From the NCBI GenBank assembly GCA_964468205.1, contig CAYXVG010000009.1:62001-126000 (forward strand): a stretch of 64,000 nucleotides of DNA. The letters run 5' to 3'. Positions 33,818-43,518 of the stretch are shown one piece after another. Position numbers and translations under genes: made by a program. The notes below the pieces were generated by a model, which saw only the letters and a list, made by a program, of their open reading frames with translations, searched no databases and had not been told where the DNA came from. Positions within the stretch are counted from its first letter, which is position 1. The number at the start of each line of letters is the position of its first letter. The DNA is from CAWELS01 sp964468205 (lineage in GTDB: Bacteria > Acidobacteriota > Terriglobia > Bryobacterales > Bryobacteraceae).

Positions 33818-36810
33818 GTCGCCTCCTGAATTCTGTTGAGGATTAGCGTCTCCGGGATATCCGGCAAGAAGAACGCTACCTGCGCCGGTTTGACCACGCC
33901 ATTCTCGAGCCGGATCCCGCGAACGGTAACAAACTGCCGCGGCTGGCCCCGTTTCTGAGCCTCGTCCAGCAGTTTCTGAAGTTCCTGTTGGACCTCCCCG
34001 GGCGTACGCTGTTCGCCATCCTCCCTCAACTGAGAGACAGCTCCCAGCATTTCTATGTCGGCCCAACTCACCCCCCGGACTGAGTGGATGGTGGAGATGA
34101 TTTCGCTGAGGGGCACGCCCTGGCCGAGATCCCGCCGATCAAAGCTGAACTCTTCAACTAGCGCCTCGCGTACGCTGTCAACAACGTTCTCCCAAACGTA
34201 ATCCTGGAAGATCTCGATTCTCGCGCTGAGGGAAAGAATCAACAGCTCCCGCGTCTTCAAATCAATCGGCACGTACGGGTCGCCAAACTCCCGCAGCGCC
34301 TTGCCGAGATTCATGTAAAGGTCACTGCTATCCGCAATCGGAATGTCGTCGACGCCGGCGATGGTGACGTATACCGACTCTGTTCTGTTAGCGGGAATCT
34401 GCGCGGCGGCGGCCTTCCCGATGCCGGCGAAAGTCCGCGCGAAATCGGCGTAATCCCCGGTGGAAACCACACGATCCAGGGCTTTCACGGTGAGGGGAGC
34501 GTTCCGGCGCGCCTGGTCGCGGGTTTCGCGATCCGCGCCGCCGGTGGCCGGCAGCGGATTGACCACCTCTTTGACACCCAGCGGCCGCGACATCAACTGG
34601 CTGATCTGCTCGGCTTTAACGTTGCCGCTTTTCCCGATGCCGTTGCGGTAGGTGGCTCGTACATTTTCGATTCCGGTGGGAAGTCTCGCTCCATTCACTC
34701 CGTTGCCGAAAATGACGCTGGTGCGGGCCTCGTCATCCGTCTTCGTCAGAAAGACACGGCTCGCTGGGCCGGACGCTACCAGCGCGAGTTGTTCGTGCCA
34801 CTCTACATCGTTCACGTAAACACGCAGTGTGCTGGCCACTCCATCCGGTTCCGGTGACGCAACGTAGGTGAGCGGAGGCTGTTTTAGAACGAAGCGTTGG
34901 AGCGAGGCGCTTCCATCGCCGCTACCGAGGACCTCCTCGCGAGTCTCCCCGTGGTTGGCTTTTACGACGTTGCCATAGATCGCGACGGTGTCCCGCTTAT
35001 AGCAATAGCTGAGCGGCTTCGCCAGTTTGATGTAGGTATGCAGCTTGTCGCCGGGGAGGAACGGCGCGGGCCCCTCCTTTCCGGTTTCCCGGAGCGCGGC
35101 CGCAGTGGAGCCGGAGGCATCTTCTTGTTCCACCGTCTCGGCGTATTGCTGGACGGCGTCGAGCATGACGAGTTCGCTACCCGTGATGTTCGAAGTACCG
35201 GGAATGTCCGAGCGCTCTCCCGACACGATCAACCACCGTCCCGACTTAAGGCCGCTCAGCAGGCTGTCCGTCTCGATAAACTGGTCCCCCCCGCAGATTT
35301 CCTCGACCATAGGTTCCTCGGCCAGCTCGAGCCGTTCACTTTCGAAGAGGACCGATGTCCGGCGGATGAGTTGAAACGGATCGGTTGGCTGGGTGGCGCT
35401 CGGGGCGTCTTCGAAGTCAAACCAGTCGATCGGGTTACCGTCCGCATCCTTCAGGGACACGCGGCTCGACTGGCCACTGATCGAATACTCGGCCCGTGAC
35501 AGCTTCTGCGAAACCTCATTCGCTTTTGCAATAAGGACGGGCGCGGACGGCGGAAGCCTGAGCGGCGCAAGCTTGCCAGCATCGATGGCGGAGTAATCCA
35601 CCACCACCCAGCTCTCCGGCTGCAGACTGTCATAGCTGGAATCCAGGTACAGTACCGGCTTCTCTTCCGCATTGATTACATCGCTGGCGGACCATTCCGC
35701 GGTTGTTGGAACACCCGTGTCAGGGTTCACGGAGACCACCTTGCGCGGCGCGGTATTACCGAACAACTGGGCGCGTTTCCGGAAAGCATGGATCCGAATG
35801 GGGACCTCTTCACTCACCGCCGCGTTGGCCAGCGCAAGGGGAAGCTTCTCGCCGGCCTCCCGCTGCAGGGAGGCCACCGCCTGGATGCCGACATCGGAGC
35901 GCGAATCAAACAGTGCGGCGGGACGGCGTTCGAGCGACTGCGAGTTCCTCGGCGGGACAGACCGGGGCGCCGACAGTTGCTTGACGATGGAACTCAGGAG
36001 GCTCTCGACGTTCAGCTTCTCTTGCGGGGGTTCGTTGCTGACGCCCGATGCCGCAACACTCCCAGTCCATGGCGCCAATTTCACCAGTGTATGGTCCGCG
36101 TCGTTGTCCGGAATCACCTTCGAGACGCGCACAAGCTGCCGTTGGAACTCACTCACCTCAATCAGCAGCGGGTCATTCACTCTCAAGTTGGTGGCCGTAC
36201 CGTTCAGGTACACGCGCGGCCCCGGATCGTTGGCGGCGCCATGAAGAATCGACTGCACGGTCTGCGGACGTTTGAGCCGGGGTTTGATTATGTTCCATTC
36301 CTTGCGAGCTTCGAGTTTCTCGCTCGTCTCGAAGGACGCTGGCTGCTCATCCTGGCCCGGCACGCTTTGCACCCGCGATCCGACTGGGATTTCGACCGGC
36401 TCTTCGGCGTTGTCATCGACCGTGTAGGCAAGGAAAACGCTGGCCGAGACACCAGGCCGCGGTTCGTATCCGACCAAGCGCGCCAGTTCACGAATGGACC
36501 GGCGTTCGGTGGCGGTCCGCAGGAAGCCTTCATTCGCCAGACGTTCCTGGTAAAAGGTCAACACGTCGGCGAGCAGCGCCCAGCCATCGAGCAGAGCGAT
36601 GGACGGGTCATCCTCCGTACGCGTCCGGAGAGCCTGGAGAGCGGGAAACTCGGAAGAAGACAAGCGCGCTTTCATCGTTTCGAGAAACGCGCCGTGCTCG
36701 CCAATGCGGTAGCTGATGGCCTCCAGCCCCGGACGTTGCCAGATCTCGCGCGGGGTGACCACGCTTGTCCCCACGCAACAGTCACAGCGGCAGTTCTTAG
36801 GGTGTGTCAT
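33814..36810 (-). CDS. putative baseplate assembly protein (gpJ-like, Afp11/Afp12 type)
   Basis: The 998-residue protein is a large baseplate wedge component. It contains LLDGWALLADVLTFYQERLANEGFLRTA and RLVGYEPRPGVSASVFLAYT near the start and DRVVSTGDYADFARTFAGIG, a gpJ-type core block, in the last third. The N-terminus carries a tight Cys cluster (NCRCDCC, Cys7-Cys12) that could hold a metal. AGAGGAG precedes the ATG. Its end is translationally coupled to the gpI-like gene. Paired large J-like proteins are the rule in eCIS. Confidence 0.87.
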   Translation of the reverse strand: MTHPKNCRCDCCVGTSVVTPREIWQRPGLEAISYRIGEHGAFLETMKARLSSSEFPALQALRTRTEDDPSIALLDGWALLADVLTFYQERLANEGFLRTATERRSIRELARLVGYEPRPGVSASVFLAYTVDDNAEEPVEIPVGSRVQSVPGQDEQPASFETSEKLEARKEWNIIKPRLKRPQTVQSILHGAANDPGPRVYLNGTATNLRVNDPLLIEVSEFQRQLVRVSKVIPDNDADHTLVKLAPWTGSVAASGVSNEPPQEKLNVESLLSSIVKQLSAPRSVPPRNSQSLERRPAALFDSRSDVGIQAVASLQREAGEKLPLALANAAVSEEVPIRIHAFRKRAQLFGNTAPRKVVSVNPDTGVPTTAEWSASDVINAEEKPVLYLDSSYDSLQPESWVVVDYSAIDAGKLAPLRLPPSAPVLIAKANEVSQKLSRAEYSISGQSSRVSLKDADGNPIDWFDFEDAPSATQPTDPFQLIRRTSVLFESERLELAEEPMVEEICGGDQFIETDSLLSGLKSGRWLIVSGERSDIPGTSNITGSELVMLDAVQQYAETVEQEDASGSTAAALRETGKEGPAPFLPGDKLHTYIKLAKPLSYCYKRDTVAIYGNVVKANHGETREEVLGSGDGSASLQRFVLKQPPLTYVASPEPDGVASTLRVYVNDVEWHEQLALVASGPASRVFLTKTDDEARTSVIFGNGVNGARLPTGIENVRATYRNGIGKSGNVKAEQISQLMSRPLGVKEVVNPLPATGGADRETRDQARRNAPLTVKALDRVVSTGDYADFARTFAGIGKAAAAQIPANRTESVYVTIAGVDDIPIADSSDLYMNLGKALREFGDPYVPIDLKTRELLILSLSARIEIFQDYVWENVVDSVREALVEEFSFDRRDLGQGVPLSEIISTIHSVRGVSWADIEMLGAVSQLREDGEQRTPGEVQQELQKLLDEAQKRGQPRQFVTVRGIRLENGVVKPAQVAFFLPDIPETLILNRIQEAT

Positions 36811-36835
36811 TAACTTGCTCCTCTAATGCCTTCCA

Positions 36836-39445
36836 TTAGCGGCCTCCGATCAACTCGATCTCCAGGCGTCCGTGGCCGGGATGGTTAGGATCGTTGTCCA
36901 ATTGCGCGACCTCGAAATCACCGATCGGCAGCACACCGTTCTCGAGTTCCCGATTTGCGGCTTCGAACTGCCGCTGCAGCTTCGTGACCGACATGCTGGC
37001 GACACCCGGAACCGCCTGTGCTACCGCGACAATCCGGCTGACGAAGAGATCATCCCCGCAGGCGAGCCGGTCGGGATGGAAGTAGCCGAGTGCGCCTCCA
37101 GGCAGAAGCCGATTACTGAAAGCGTCGAGCAGCGCCGCCTTCACGTGGCCGCGCAAATGAGAGGGGGAAACACAGACCCGTAGCGCCAGGTCGATCGGAA
37201 CCGGCTCCGCCGGCTTGACATGAAGGTCGTGGCCGGCGCGCCGGAACTTATCCAGCTCCTTTTCAAGCGCGGCCGTAAGCAGCGCAGTCTCATCGGCCGC
37301 CCGCGCGAAAGGATCCACGGCGACGTCGGCCTCATTCCAGCTTCCGGTCCAAATTAATTGCGCGCCGGCCCGCTGCACACGCTTGTCGCGCTCCGCGATT
37401 GCGGCATAGTCGGCGGCAATGATTGCGCGCTGCAACGCGTGAGTTCCAATCCGGAAGGCGTACGGTGCGTTCAGCTTGGCCTCCGCCATCGGCTCCGGTC
37501 TGGCGCCTCCGGCGGCAGGCAGAGGGTTAGAGACCTGCAGGATATCGTTGCCCAGATCGCTGCGCGCGTGGATCAGCAGCGCAATGGCTCCGGCTCCAAC
37601 GTTGCCCGCGGGACCGTTGCCGATTCGATACCAGGCCCGAAAGGACTCGCCGGCCCGAGGTTGCTCACCGAGTTCATTGTCGCCGAAGCGGATGTTGGCG
37701 ACCCCATCCTCTTCCATTTCGACAACGAAGTGAGGATCGTCGGGACCACTGCCGATCAAGTCGCTTCGCGGCATCCAGCGTGTGGTGACAACTTCGGAGC
37801 CGGACTCTCCCCATTCGTAGGCCGGACCCGTGCCATCAATCGCCGGGGGAATGCTATCGAGCCAGATGGAAGGAAGGGCCCGCCGCGGGTCTTGCCGCAG
37901 CAGAGCCGCCGCCGACGGCGGCTCTTCCGGGCTGGAGATAGCGGATAGGGGCTGCGCAAAGGTTAGCGGAGACCGGCTGAGCCGCGGACGATAGCGCCCG
38001 GGGACCGTTTTGATTTCCCCAGGCTGGCCTTCGCAGAGGCACTTGGTTTCGCTGCTCCCCAGCGGAACCTCACCCAGCACTTCGGGGGGGAGGCGCCGGC
38101 CGTGGTCGACCAGAATGACATTGCCCCATGCTACGGTGACGTCATCGATAAACTTGCATTCCGGGGCCGGGCCGATCGCCGATAGGCACAATTCGAAGGG
38201 AAGGGCGTCATCACCGGCCCACTCGATCTCGATGATGTCGTCGCCGGTCAACGGATCTTGCGCCGGAACCACCTTTGTCAGGCGGACGGGGTGCCTGCGA
38301 TTCGGATCGGCATCGGCGTGAGAACCGGTTCGAGGTCCGATCACCTCTTCGAAGATCAGCAGATCACCGGGCCGCAGGTGGATCCCGCCGGAGCCTCCTG
38401 GTTCCCCGCCCTGGTAGGACTTTCCCACTTGGCTTGCCGGATCCGGTTTGGGCCGCCCGGCGCCGCCTGCGAGCTTCCCGCGCAAGGTGGCGCTGACGCT
38501 TCCCTTTCCCAAGCAGCACTCACGATCGCCCCAGGTGTAGAAATGCAGTTTGTTGTTGGCCTCCCAAAGCCGCATAGAATCGCCGGGCAAAAGAGGCTCG
38601 AAGACCTCGTAGCTGTCCGAGGCTATGCCTTCGAGGTCCTTCGCTGGAGCGGCCGAACGGCCGCCGATGGGCGGAGCCCCGTTGAGAGCGGTAATAAAGA
38701 AGACCTCGCCCGCGTCGAGATTCAGATCCCGCCCGGCCTCGAGACGTAGAAAGGCCCGCGCGTTGCAGCCCTCGCTCAGCGTGTAGTCGACGAGCCGGAC
38801 GTGGCGCCGCACGGATGGCCGCCGCCGGGCGGTATCGAGATAGGCCTCGGTGGCCACCGCGTCCTGGTAGTAGCTCAAATAGTCAGCGGCATAGGCGAGC
38901 ACTTCCACGAGCGTGATGCCCAGGTCCGGGACATGGCGCTCCCGCCAGTCCGGCATGATGAGCGAGAGCCGGTCAAGCACTAGCTGGCGGAAGGTGGCAT
39001 AGTCCTTGGCGAGGTAGTCGATATGCGGCTTCGGGTACTGCGGCTCCGGACAGGGAGGCGCCGCGGCGCAGTCCAGATCGGACGGGCAATGGGCCTTGAA
39101 CGAAAACGTCACCCGGTCATAGCGGGGGTCGATCCTCTCGAGGCCGACGAGGCGCAGCGTGTAGGTCGAGAAGTCTCCTGGGTGGCCGACATGAACCAAT
39201 AGCCGGTCATCGAGGTCCGGTTCCTCTCCGTGCCGTAGGTCGGTTGCCACCACGGAAACGTGATACTGCGGCGATTGGCCGCCCTCGATGACAATGTGCT
39301 CCTTGCCGATCCCCTCCGGCGCCTTGCCGAGGAAGTAGACGGTCAAGCTCTTCTGTGTCTGATGAACCTCGATGAAGTCGAGTCCGTTCCACCCTTCTTT
39401 CGCGCGGACGCTGCGCCGCCGCCGTTCATCGCTGCAATGTAGCAT
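36836..39445 (-). CDS. putative baseplate assembly protein (second gpJ-like)
   Basis: This 869-residue protein is a paralogue of the neighbouring wedge gene. The core motif YLAKDYATFRQLVLDRLSLI and ITLVEVLAYAADYLSYYQDA are diagnostic of the baseplate-J family, and HALQRAIIAADYAAIAERD matches the later gpJ block. The N-terminal 120 residues form a separate beta domain. The ATG at 39445 has AAGGGGA nine bases upstream; a TTG at 39451 is too close to it. It lies between gp25 and the other gpJ-like gene, matching Afp9-Afp11-Afp12 order. Confidence 0.88.
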   Translation of the reverse strand: MLHCSDERRRRSVRAKEGWNGLDFIEVHQTQKSLTVYFLGKAPEGIGKEHIVIEGGQSPQYHVSVVATDLRHGEEPDLDDRLLVHVGHPGDFSTYTLRLVGLERIDPRYDRVTFSFKAHCPSDLDCAAAPPCPEPQYPKPHIDYLAKDYATFRQLVLDRLSLIMPDWRERHVPDLGITLVEVLAYAADYLSYYQDAVATEAYLDTARRRPSVRRHVRLVDYTLSEGCNARAFLRLEAGRDLNLDAGEVFFITALNGAPPIGGRSAAPAKDLEGIASDSYEVFEPLLPGDSMRLWEANNKLHFYTWGDRECCLGKGSVSATLRGKLAGGAGRPKPDPASQVGKSYQGGEPGGSGGIHLRPGDLLIFEEVIGPRTGSHADADPNRRHPVRLTKVVPAQDPLTGDDIIEIEWAGDDALPFELCLSAIGPAPECKFIDDVTVAWGNVILVDHGRRLPPEVLGEVPLGSSETKCLCEGQPGEIKTVPGRYRPRLSRSPLTFAQPLSAISSPEEPPSAAALLRQDPRRALPSIWLDSIPPAIDGTGPAYEWGESGSEVVTTRWMPRSDLIGSGPDDPHFVVEMEEDGVANIRFGDNELGEQPRAGESFRAWYRIGNGPAGNVGAGAIALLIHARSDLGNDILQVSNPLPAAGGARPEPMAEAKLNAPYAFRIGTHALQRAIIAADYAAIAERDKRVQRAGAQLIWTGSWNEADVAVDPFARAADETALLTAALEKELDKFRRAGHDLHVKPAEPVPIDLALRVCVSPSHLRGHVKAALLDAFSNRLLPGGALGYFHPDRLACGDDLFVSRIVAVAQAVPGVASMSVTKLQRQFEAANRELENGVLPIGDFEVAQLDNDPNHPGHGRLEIELIGGR

Positions 39446-39468
39446 CGCCAAGTCCCCTTCCAGGCTCC

Positions 39469-39834
39469 TCAGGCCGCCCGTGTAATCGTCTCCGAGCGGG
39501 TTTCTCCGGTTTGCAGAATCTCGTAATCCAGGCTGACGGTCAGAGTGGACTCGACCGCCGAAACATTCAGCGACCGCACCCGGATCACGTCACCAAGCCA
39601 CTGTTGCAATGCGGCCTGGACGGTGAACTCGAGCGCGGCAGCCACCTCGGGACTGTTCGGCGAGAAAATCATCTGCATCAGGCCACTGCCGAATTCCGGA
39701 CGGTTGACCCTTTCTCCGGGTTCGGTGAGCAGGAGTTGCTCGATCATGTCGCGAACATGGTCCGCCTCGGATGTGCTGGCGGTTCGTCCCCGGCTGTCGA
39801 AATGGTACGGATAGTCAAACTGTGTGTTCTTCAC
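39469..39834 (-). CDS. GPW/gp25 family baseplate protein
   Basis: The 121-residue protein contains VRDMIEQLLLTEPGERVNRPEFG, the EPGER...PxFG signature of gp25/GpW, a sheath-initiating baseplate wedge component (Afp9 type). The second half (AALQQWLGDVIRVRSLNV) matches the family's C-terminal strand region. GTG at 39834 is the start, with AGGAGG nine bases upstream. It sits between the tip and wedge genes as in other eCIS. Confidence 0.9.
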   Translation of the reverse strand: MKNTQFDYPYHFDSRGRTASTSEADHVRDMIEQLLLTEPGERVNRPEFGSGLMQMIFSPNSPEVAAALEFTVQAALQQWLGDVIRVRSLNVSAVESTLTVSLDYEILQTGETRSETITRAA

Positions 39835-39846
39835 CAGATGAACCTC

Positions 39847-40194
39847 CTACATCGCGTTGACCCGCGTCTGCACGGTGATCACAATCGGCGGGCCTTGCGG
39901 GATCTGTTCGGCGCTCTGGCATAGGCCCGGGCCGGTTCCCGATGGCGGGGACACCATAGCCGGTTGTCCGTTTATCAGCACCCGCGCCGACGGCATCAAC
40001 CACTTGACAAGCACACACGGTTGGGGTTTCGGACCCGGTATCGTGAACGGACAACCTGCCACCACGATCTGATCGGTAGCCAGAGCCACCGGCATACCAT
40101 TCACCAGCACCCGGCCTTGCGACGGAATCACTTGCGCCGACGCGGCGTGCGTGCACTGTATCGTCGCACCGGCATGGACAAAGAAACCTGGCAT
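39847..40194 (-). CDS. PAAR-like tip protein
   Basis: The 115-residue protein resembles DUF4280/PAAR-like proteins: GATIQCTHAASAQVIPSQGR, then repeated GxPVAxATDxxxVxGCPF and VLINGQPAMVSPPSGTGPGLC blocks, with paired Cys and His that could bind a metal at the apex. Such proteins sharpen the spike formed by gpV. It follows the spike gene by 15 bases, the expected Afp8-Afp10 arrangement. Confidence 0.85.
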   Translation of the reverse strand: MPGFFVHAGATIQCTHAASAQVIPSQGRVLVNGMPVALATDQIVVAGCPFTIPGPKPQPCVLVKWLMPSARVLINGQPAMVSPPSGTGPGLCQSAEQIPQGPPIVITVQTRVNAM

Positions 40195-40209
40195 AATTCC
40201 CTCCTCTTC

Positions 40210-40740
40210 CTAAATCACGGTGAGTGCGCCATTGTTAACCGTCACATTCGGCCCCACCATTGTCAGACTCGCTCCCTTCCCGTTTTGGATATATATGCCC
40301 GTGTCATTCACAATCAGCGTCGCCCCGGTTGCGCTTTTGAGCATGATTCCGCCAGTGGGACCAGGCAGATCGCTGATGACGAGGGAGTTCTGACCGGCTG
40401 TCTGGAAAACGATGTTGGGGGAAACCGGTAATCCGGCGAACGCCAGCGGCGGCACGTCAGCCGCCGTGCCGAACCGGCAGCCCACCCAGATCGGATAGTT
40501 CACATCCCCCTGTTCGAACTCGACCCAGACACCCGCCCCAATTGGTGGCACGAAATAGCTTCCCATCGGAGGACCTGTCGGGCCGGCCAAGGGAACGCAC
40601 GGTTCCGCCCACGTGGATGGCACCGGGCCGAGAACGTCCGGGATGCTGATCAGCAGCCTCGCGCGCTGCTCCGGATCGATGTTGTTAATTACCGTTCCAC
40701 GGTATTTGCCGTAATATTTCTCGTTTCCGCTTGCGTTCAT
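40210..40740 (-). CDS. gpV/gp5-like central spike protein
   Basis: The 176-residue protein has an OB-fold N-terminus (YRGTVINNIDPEQRARLLIS, PPIGAGVWVEFEQGDVNYPIWVG), the classic gp5/VgrG pattern, then a C-terminal short-period beta region (GGIMLKSATGATLIVNDTGI) ready to form a trimeric beta-helix spike. It is the piercing part under the PAAR tip. The ATG at 40740 overlaps the stop of the hub gene by four bases. Confidence 0.9.
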   Translation of the reverse strand: MNASGNEKYYGKYRGTVINNIDPEQRARLLISIPDVLGPVPSTWAEPCVPLAGPTGPPMGSYFVPPIGAGVWVEFEQGDVNYPIWVGCRFGTAADVPPLAFAGLPVSPNIVFQTAGQNSLVISDLPGPTGGIMLKSATGATLIVNDTGIYIQNGKGASLTMVGPNVTVNNGALTVI

Positions 40741-41861
40741 GGCAGTACCTTTGGGGTGTTGGATATCAGTCCGTCTCTGGAGAGCGTGAAGCTCTGCTTG
40801 TACTCTCCTCGTTTCAGGTTGTGGGTCACGCTATCCACGTAGTAGAAGCCGTCATAGGCCAGTCCGGCCCCGCGGACTCCGACGAGCATTCTGGACCGTA
40901 GGATGTGCCCATAGCGAAGGACGTCAAGCGTCCCTGACGCGCTGATCGCGTTCGTGTTGTTCATAAGAAATCCGAGGACCTTCTCCGCCGCCTTATCGGG
41001 AGAGAGCTTGGCATAGTCCGGCGAGAGCTCAATTCGCGAAGGCGGCGTGGGCCGCAGGCCGAGCGGCGGCTGGAAAATGCTGACGTTCGGTATTGGTATC
41101 GGTATGGGGATCTTTTTTGTCACCGGATCCAGAATCGTCACGACCGTCAGTTTCTTGGCGAGCCCATCCAGGCTGAAGCTGAGCGATTCGACGTTCGTGT
41201 GAGCATCCATGTTCACATTGAGCGCGGGTTGGGGAATCGGCAGGCGAATGTTTGGGCCGAAGTAGGCGATGCTCGTGAGCGGAGCGGGACCGGGCTCCAC
41301 GTAGAAAACGTAACCCGCGCGGCGCGCAAGCGACTGCAGGTAGGCACGGTCCGTTGTGGTCTGCGTTTCGTGCTTGCTTACCGGGAGTTCGGCTATTGGG
41401 ATAATCGGCGGGATCGCCACCGGCACGATTCCAAAAGCGGCGTACTTAGCGAGAATCGCGTATATCCGGCCGATTGTCGGAACCGCGGGATACGGCATCA
41501 CCATATCGACGACATCCATGACGATGCTGAGATCCTCGCCGGTGATGGTCAACGTCGACTGTCCCGGCTCGTTGCTGGGCGACAGCTCCTGACGAGTGAC
41601 GATGCCATCCATGATCACGTTGGGAATCGCGCCGAAGCTTACCATGATCACCACGCGCGTGATCATCGGGTCGAAATAGCCGGCGGGCAGCATCGTTTTC
41701 AACAGCGGAGAATCCTTTCCCACGGTGAAGGTGACCTGAAAGCCGCTCCGGTCCTTACCGCTTGTCACTTGCACACTGGTGAGCGCTTCCATGACAGAAT
41801 GCGGCGCCGGAACCGGCACGGCCGGTCCGATCATCAGTGTTAGATGGACTCCCTTAAGCAT
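40737..41861 (-). CDS. gpD/gp27-like hub protein
   Basis: The 374-residue protein is of the phage late control D family: DGIVTRQELSPSNEPGQSTL, LTITGEDLSIVMDV and RAYLQSLARRAGYVFYVEPG are standard gpD blocks. The end has YDGFYYVDSVTHNLKRGEYKQSF, the usual closing motif. It forms the hub below the tube that holds the gpV spike. The ATG at 41861 overlaps the LysM gene's end by eight bases; a longer frame to 41912 adds only shadow sequence. Confidence 0.88.
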   Translation of the reverse strand: MLKGVHLTLMIGPAVPVPAPHSVMEALTSVQVTSGKDRSGFQVTFTVGKDSPLLKTMLPAGYFDPMITRVVIMVSFGAIPNVIMDGIVTRQELSPSNEPGQSTLTITGEDLSIVMDVVDMVMPYPAVPTIGRIYAILAKYAAFGIVPVAIPPIIPIAELPVSKHETQTTTDRAYLQSLARRAGYVFYVEPGPAPLTSIAYFGPNIRLPIPQPALNVNMDAHTNVESLSFSLDGLAKKLTVVTILDPVTKKIPIPIPIPNVSIFQPPLGLRPTPPSRIELSPDYAKLSPDKAAEKVLGFLMNNTNAISASGTLDVLRYGHILRSRMLVGVRGAGLAYDGFYYVDSVTHNLKRGEYKQSFTLSRDGLISNTPKVLP

Positions 41862-42168
41862 TCCCGTTGCCTGGTATTCCCTCCGGAAGCGTGATGCGGA
41901 TGCGCCGGCCAACCGTGGCGGTTAACTCCTCCGGCATCAACACAGCGTTGGCGTCACAAAGCAACCAGAATTGCTCCGCATTGTTGAGATGCTGGTGTGC
42001 GACGTGATCCGGCCGCTCCCCGGCGGTGACCAGGTGTGTGCCGACGGTTGAAAAGCGCTCCGGCAGTGGAACGAACCTCCGCTTCACATAGCTGACCGTC
42101 GAGCCGTCCGCTAGTTCGATTGTCTTCGTCTCGATGCCGTGGTAGCGGCTTGTGATCGGGAAAGTCAT
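41854..42168 (-). CDS. LysM-type tail/baseplate protein
   Basis: The 104-residue protein contains VTAGERPDHVAHQHLNNAEQFWLLCDAN and then a GRRIRITLP end, the LysM/tail-protein-X layout used as an adapter between inner tube and baseplate. TAGGAGG lies close before the ATG at 42168. In Afp the matching LysM part is fused in Afp7; here it is a separate gene next to the tube-domain gene. Confidence 0.83.
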   Translation of the reverse strand: MTFPITSRYHGIETKTIELADGSTVSYVKRRFVPLPERFSTVGTHLVTAGERPDHVAHQHLNNAEQFWLLCDANAVLMPEELTATVGRRIRITLPEGIPGNGNA

Positions 42169-42175
42169 ACTCCTC

Positions 42176-42823
42176 CTAGATGCTGGTGATGCCAAGCGGT
42201 CCAAGCTGCGTTGAAGTTTTGGACGCCGCGAGTTCCTCCTTTTTCACGAGGTAACTCATGAATAGATTTCCGCCCTTGCCGTCGAATCCCACATCGTCGA
42301 CGGTCAGAACGCGCATCCCAAGACTGACCTTTGCTCGAGTCGGATTCAAAGCAGCGTCAAAGCTTTCCTCGGTGATGCTGAATTCGGTGAGCCGAACCGG
42401 CAGAACGCGGCGCTTGCTCCAAACGAACAGTGTGAGCGCGGTTTGCATCGGCGCGATCTCGATCGAACCGGATTGCGCCTCGCTGTTGTTTGCCAGCAAC
42501 TCCGTGCTACTGGGGTAGACCAGGGTTTCGAGCAACGCCAGTTCCGCGTGAAGTCCTTTTTCCTGTGCATCGGGATCGCCCCGCTCCAGCTTGTCGGTCG
42601 CGTCAAGTTCGGCCTCAATCTTGATTGTTTCCACGGGCGGGCCTTTCAGACGCATTGCCTCGGTATGATCGCCTCCCTCACCCCCGACTCCCTTGATCTG
42701 CAGGCTACGGCTGATTGTGTCCGGATTGTACTGTAGCGTGATCACGCGCAGCACCTTACCCGAATCGCTTTCAATAAGCACGATTCCGCCTCGAACGAGC
42801 TTCGGTACCGCTGAAAATCCCAT
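42176..42823 (-). CDS. Afp7-like contractile injection system tube/baseplate protein
   Basis: The 215-residue protein shows VLRVITLQYNPDTISRSLQIKG, the pattern YNPxxxSRS typical of the CIS_tube (Afp7) domain, with VETIKIEAELDATDKLE following. The second half has LTEFSITEESFDAALNPTRAKVSLGMRVL, also conserved in this family. It likely joins the inner tube to the LysM adapter and hub. It is seven bases upstream of the LysM gene. Confidence 0.85.
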   Translation of the reverse strand: MGFSAVPKLVRGGIVLIESDSGKVLRVITLQYNPDTISRSLQIKGVGGEGGDHTEAMRLKGPPVETIKIEAELDATDKLERGDPDAQEKGLHAELALLETLVYPSSTELLANNSEAQSGSIEIAPMQTALTLFVWSKRRVLPVRLTEFSITEESFDAALNPTRAKVSLGMRVLTVDDVGFDGKGGNLFMSYLVKKEELAASKTSTQLGPLGITSI

Positions 42824-42834
42824 ATCCGCCTCCT

Positions 42835-43506
42835 TTAGAACCGGAAATCAATCTTTTTGCCGCTGACCTTCTCGGTGATCCATCCGAGCGTGTCCGGCGT
42901 GATGACCGGCACGACGACGGTGGACAGTCTCTTGCCCGGCCCCATCATCTTTTCGATGTCCTGCTCCATCTCTTCCTCGAGCGTCGGGTAGTCGCGCCGG
43001 AGGGAGTAATCGTACGCAATGGGTGTCCCAAAGTTTGCGATTTTGGCCGAAAGATCCGGTCCCAGACCCCAGTCGAGCATCATGCTGTAAGTGAACATCC
43101 AGTTTGCCTCGATCATGTCCAGGTCCCGGTCTCCCAGCATCACGCCACGATTGAGAAACGGTTTCCTCATCTCGTACCAGTCGATCTCCAGCCCGGGCGA
43201 GGGGGGAAGCTTGAACGATCCGAGCGGATCCAGGGTAAGTCCCGAGGCCCCTCCGAACGGCGACTCCAGCGACGGCAGCAGCTTCGGGTCAAAGTCCGGG
43301 CTGGGAACGGACGGACCTGTTCCGGTTTTCTCGTCGGGTTGCGGCGATGTAACCGGAGTTTTAGTAAGGTCCTTTCCCTTACCCTCCGTTTCGGCCTTCG
43401 GCGCCGGCGTCTTTGGCGGGGCCGTCTGCTTTGCCGGCGTCTTTGGCGACTTCGCGGGCTGCGCCTGCTGAGCCGGCAGCTTCTTCTTTTTTCCGCCGTT
43501 TGCCAT
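42835..43506 (-). CDS. hypothetical eCIS protein with K/P-rich N-terminus
   Basis: The 223-residue protein has a disordered Lys/Pro/Ala/Thr-rich N-terminal arm (about residues 1-75) and a folded C-terminal part starting near LEIDWYEMRKPFLNRGVMLGDRD and ending WITEKVSGKKIDFRF. I do not recognise the family. It lies between the giant DUF4157 protein and the Afp7-like gene, 12 bases after the giant's stop, and has a good GGAGGGAAACGCG ribosome site. A linker or assembly role in the baseplate is possible from position. Confidence 0.72.
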   Translation of the reverse strand: MANGGKKKKLPAQQAQPAKSPKTPAKQTAPPKTPAPKAETEGKGKDLTKTPVTSPQPDEKTGTGPSVPSPDFDPKLLPSLESPFGGASGLTLDPLGSFKLPPSPGLEIDWYEMRKPFLNRGVMLGDRDLDMIEANWMFTYSMMLDWGLGPDLSAKIANFGTPIAYDYSLRRDYPTLEEEMEQDIEKMMGPGKRLSTVVVPVITPDTLGWITEKVSGKKIDFRF

Positions 43507-43518
43507 CGCGTTTCCCTC

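Noticed and set aside
31982..33829. 615-residue plus-strand open frame inside the eCIS locus
   Set aside because: It is exactly antisense to the gpI-like gene, which has a clear tail-protein domain and ribosome site; the plus frame is Arg/His-rich shadow.
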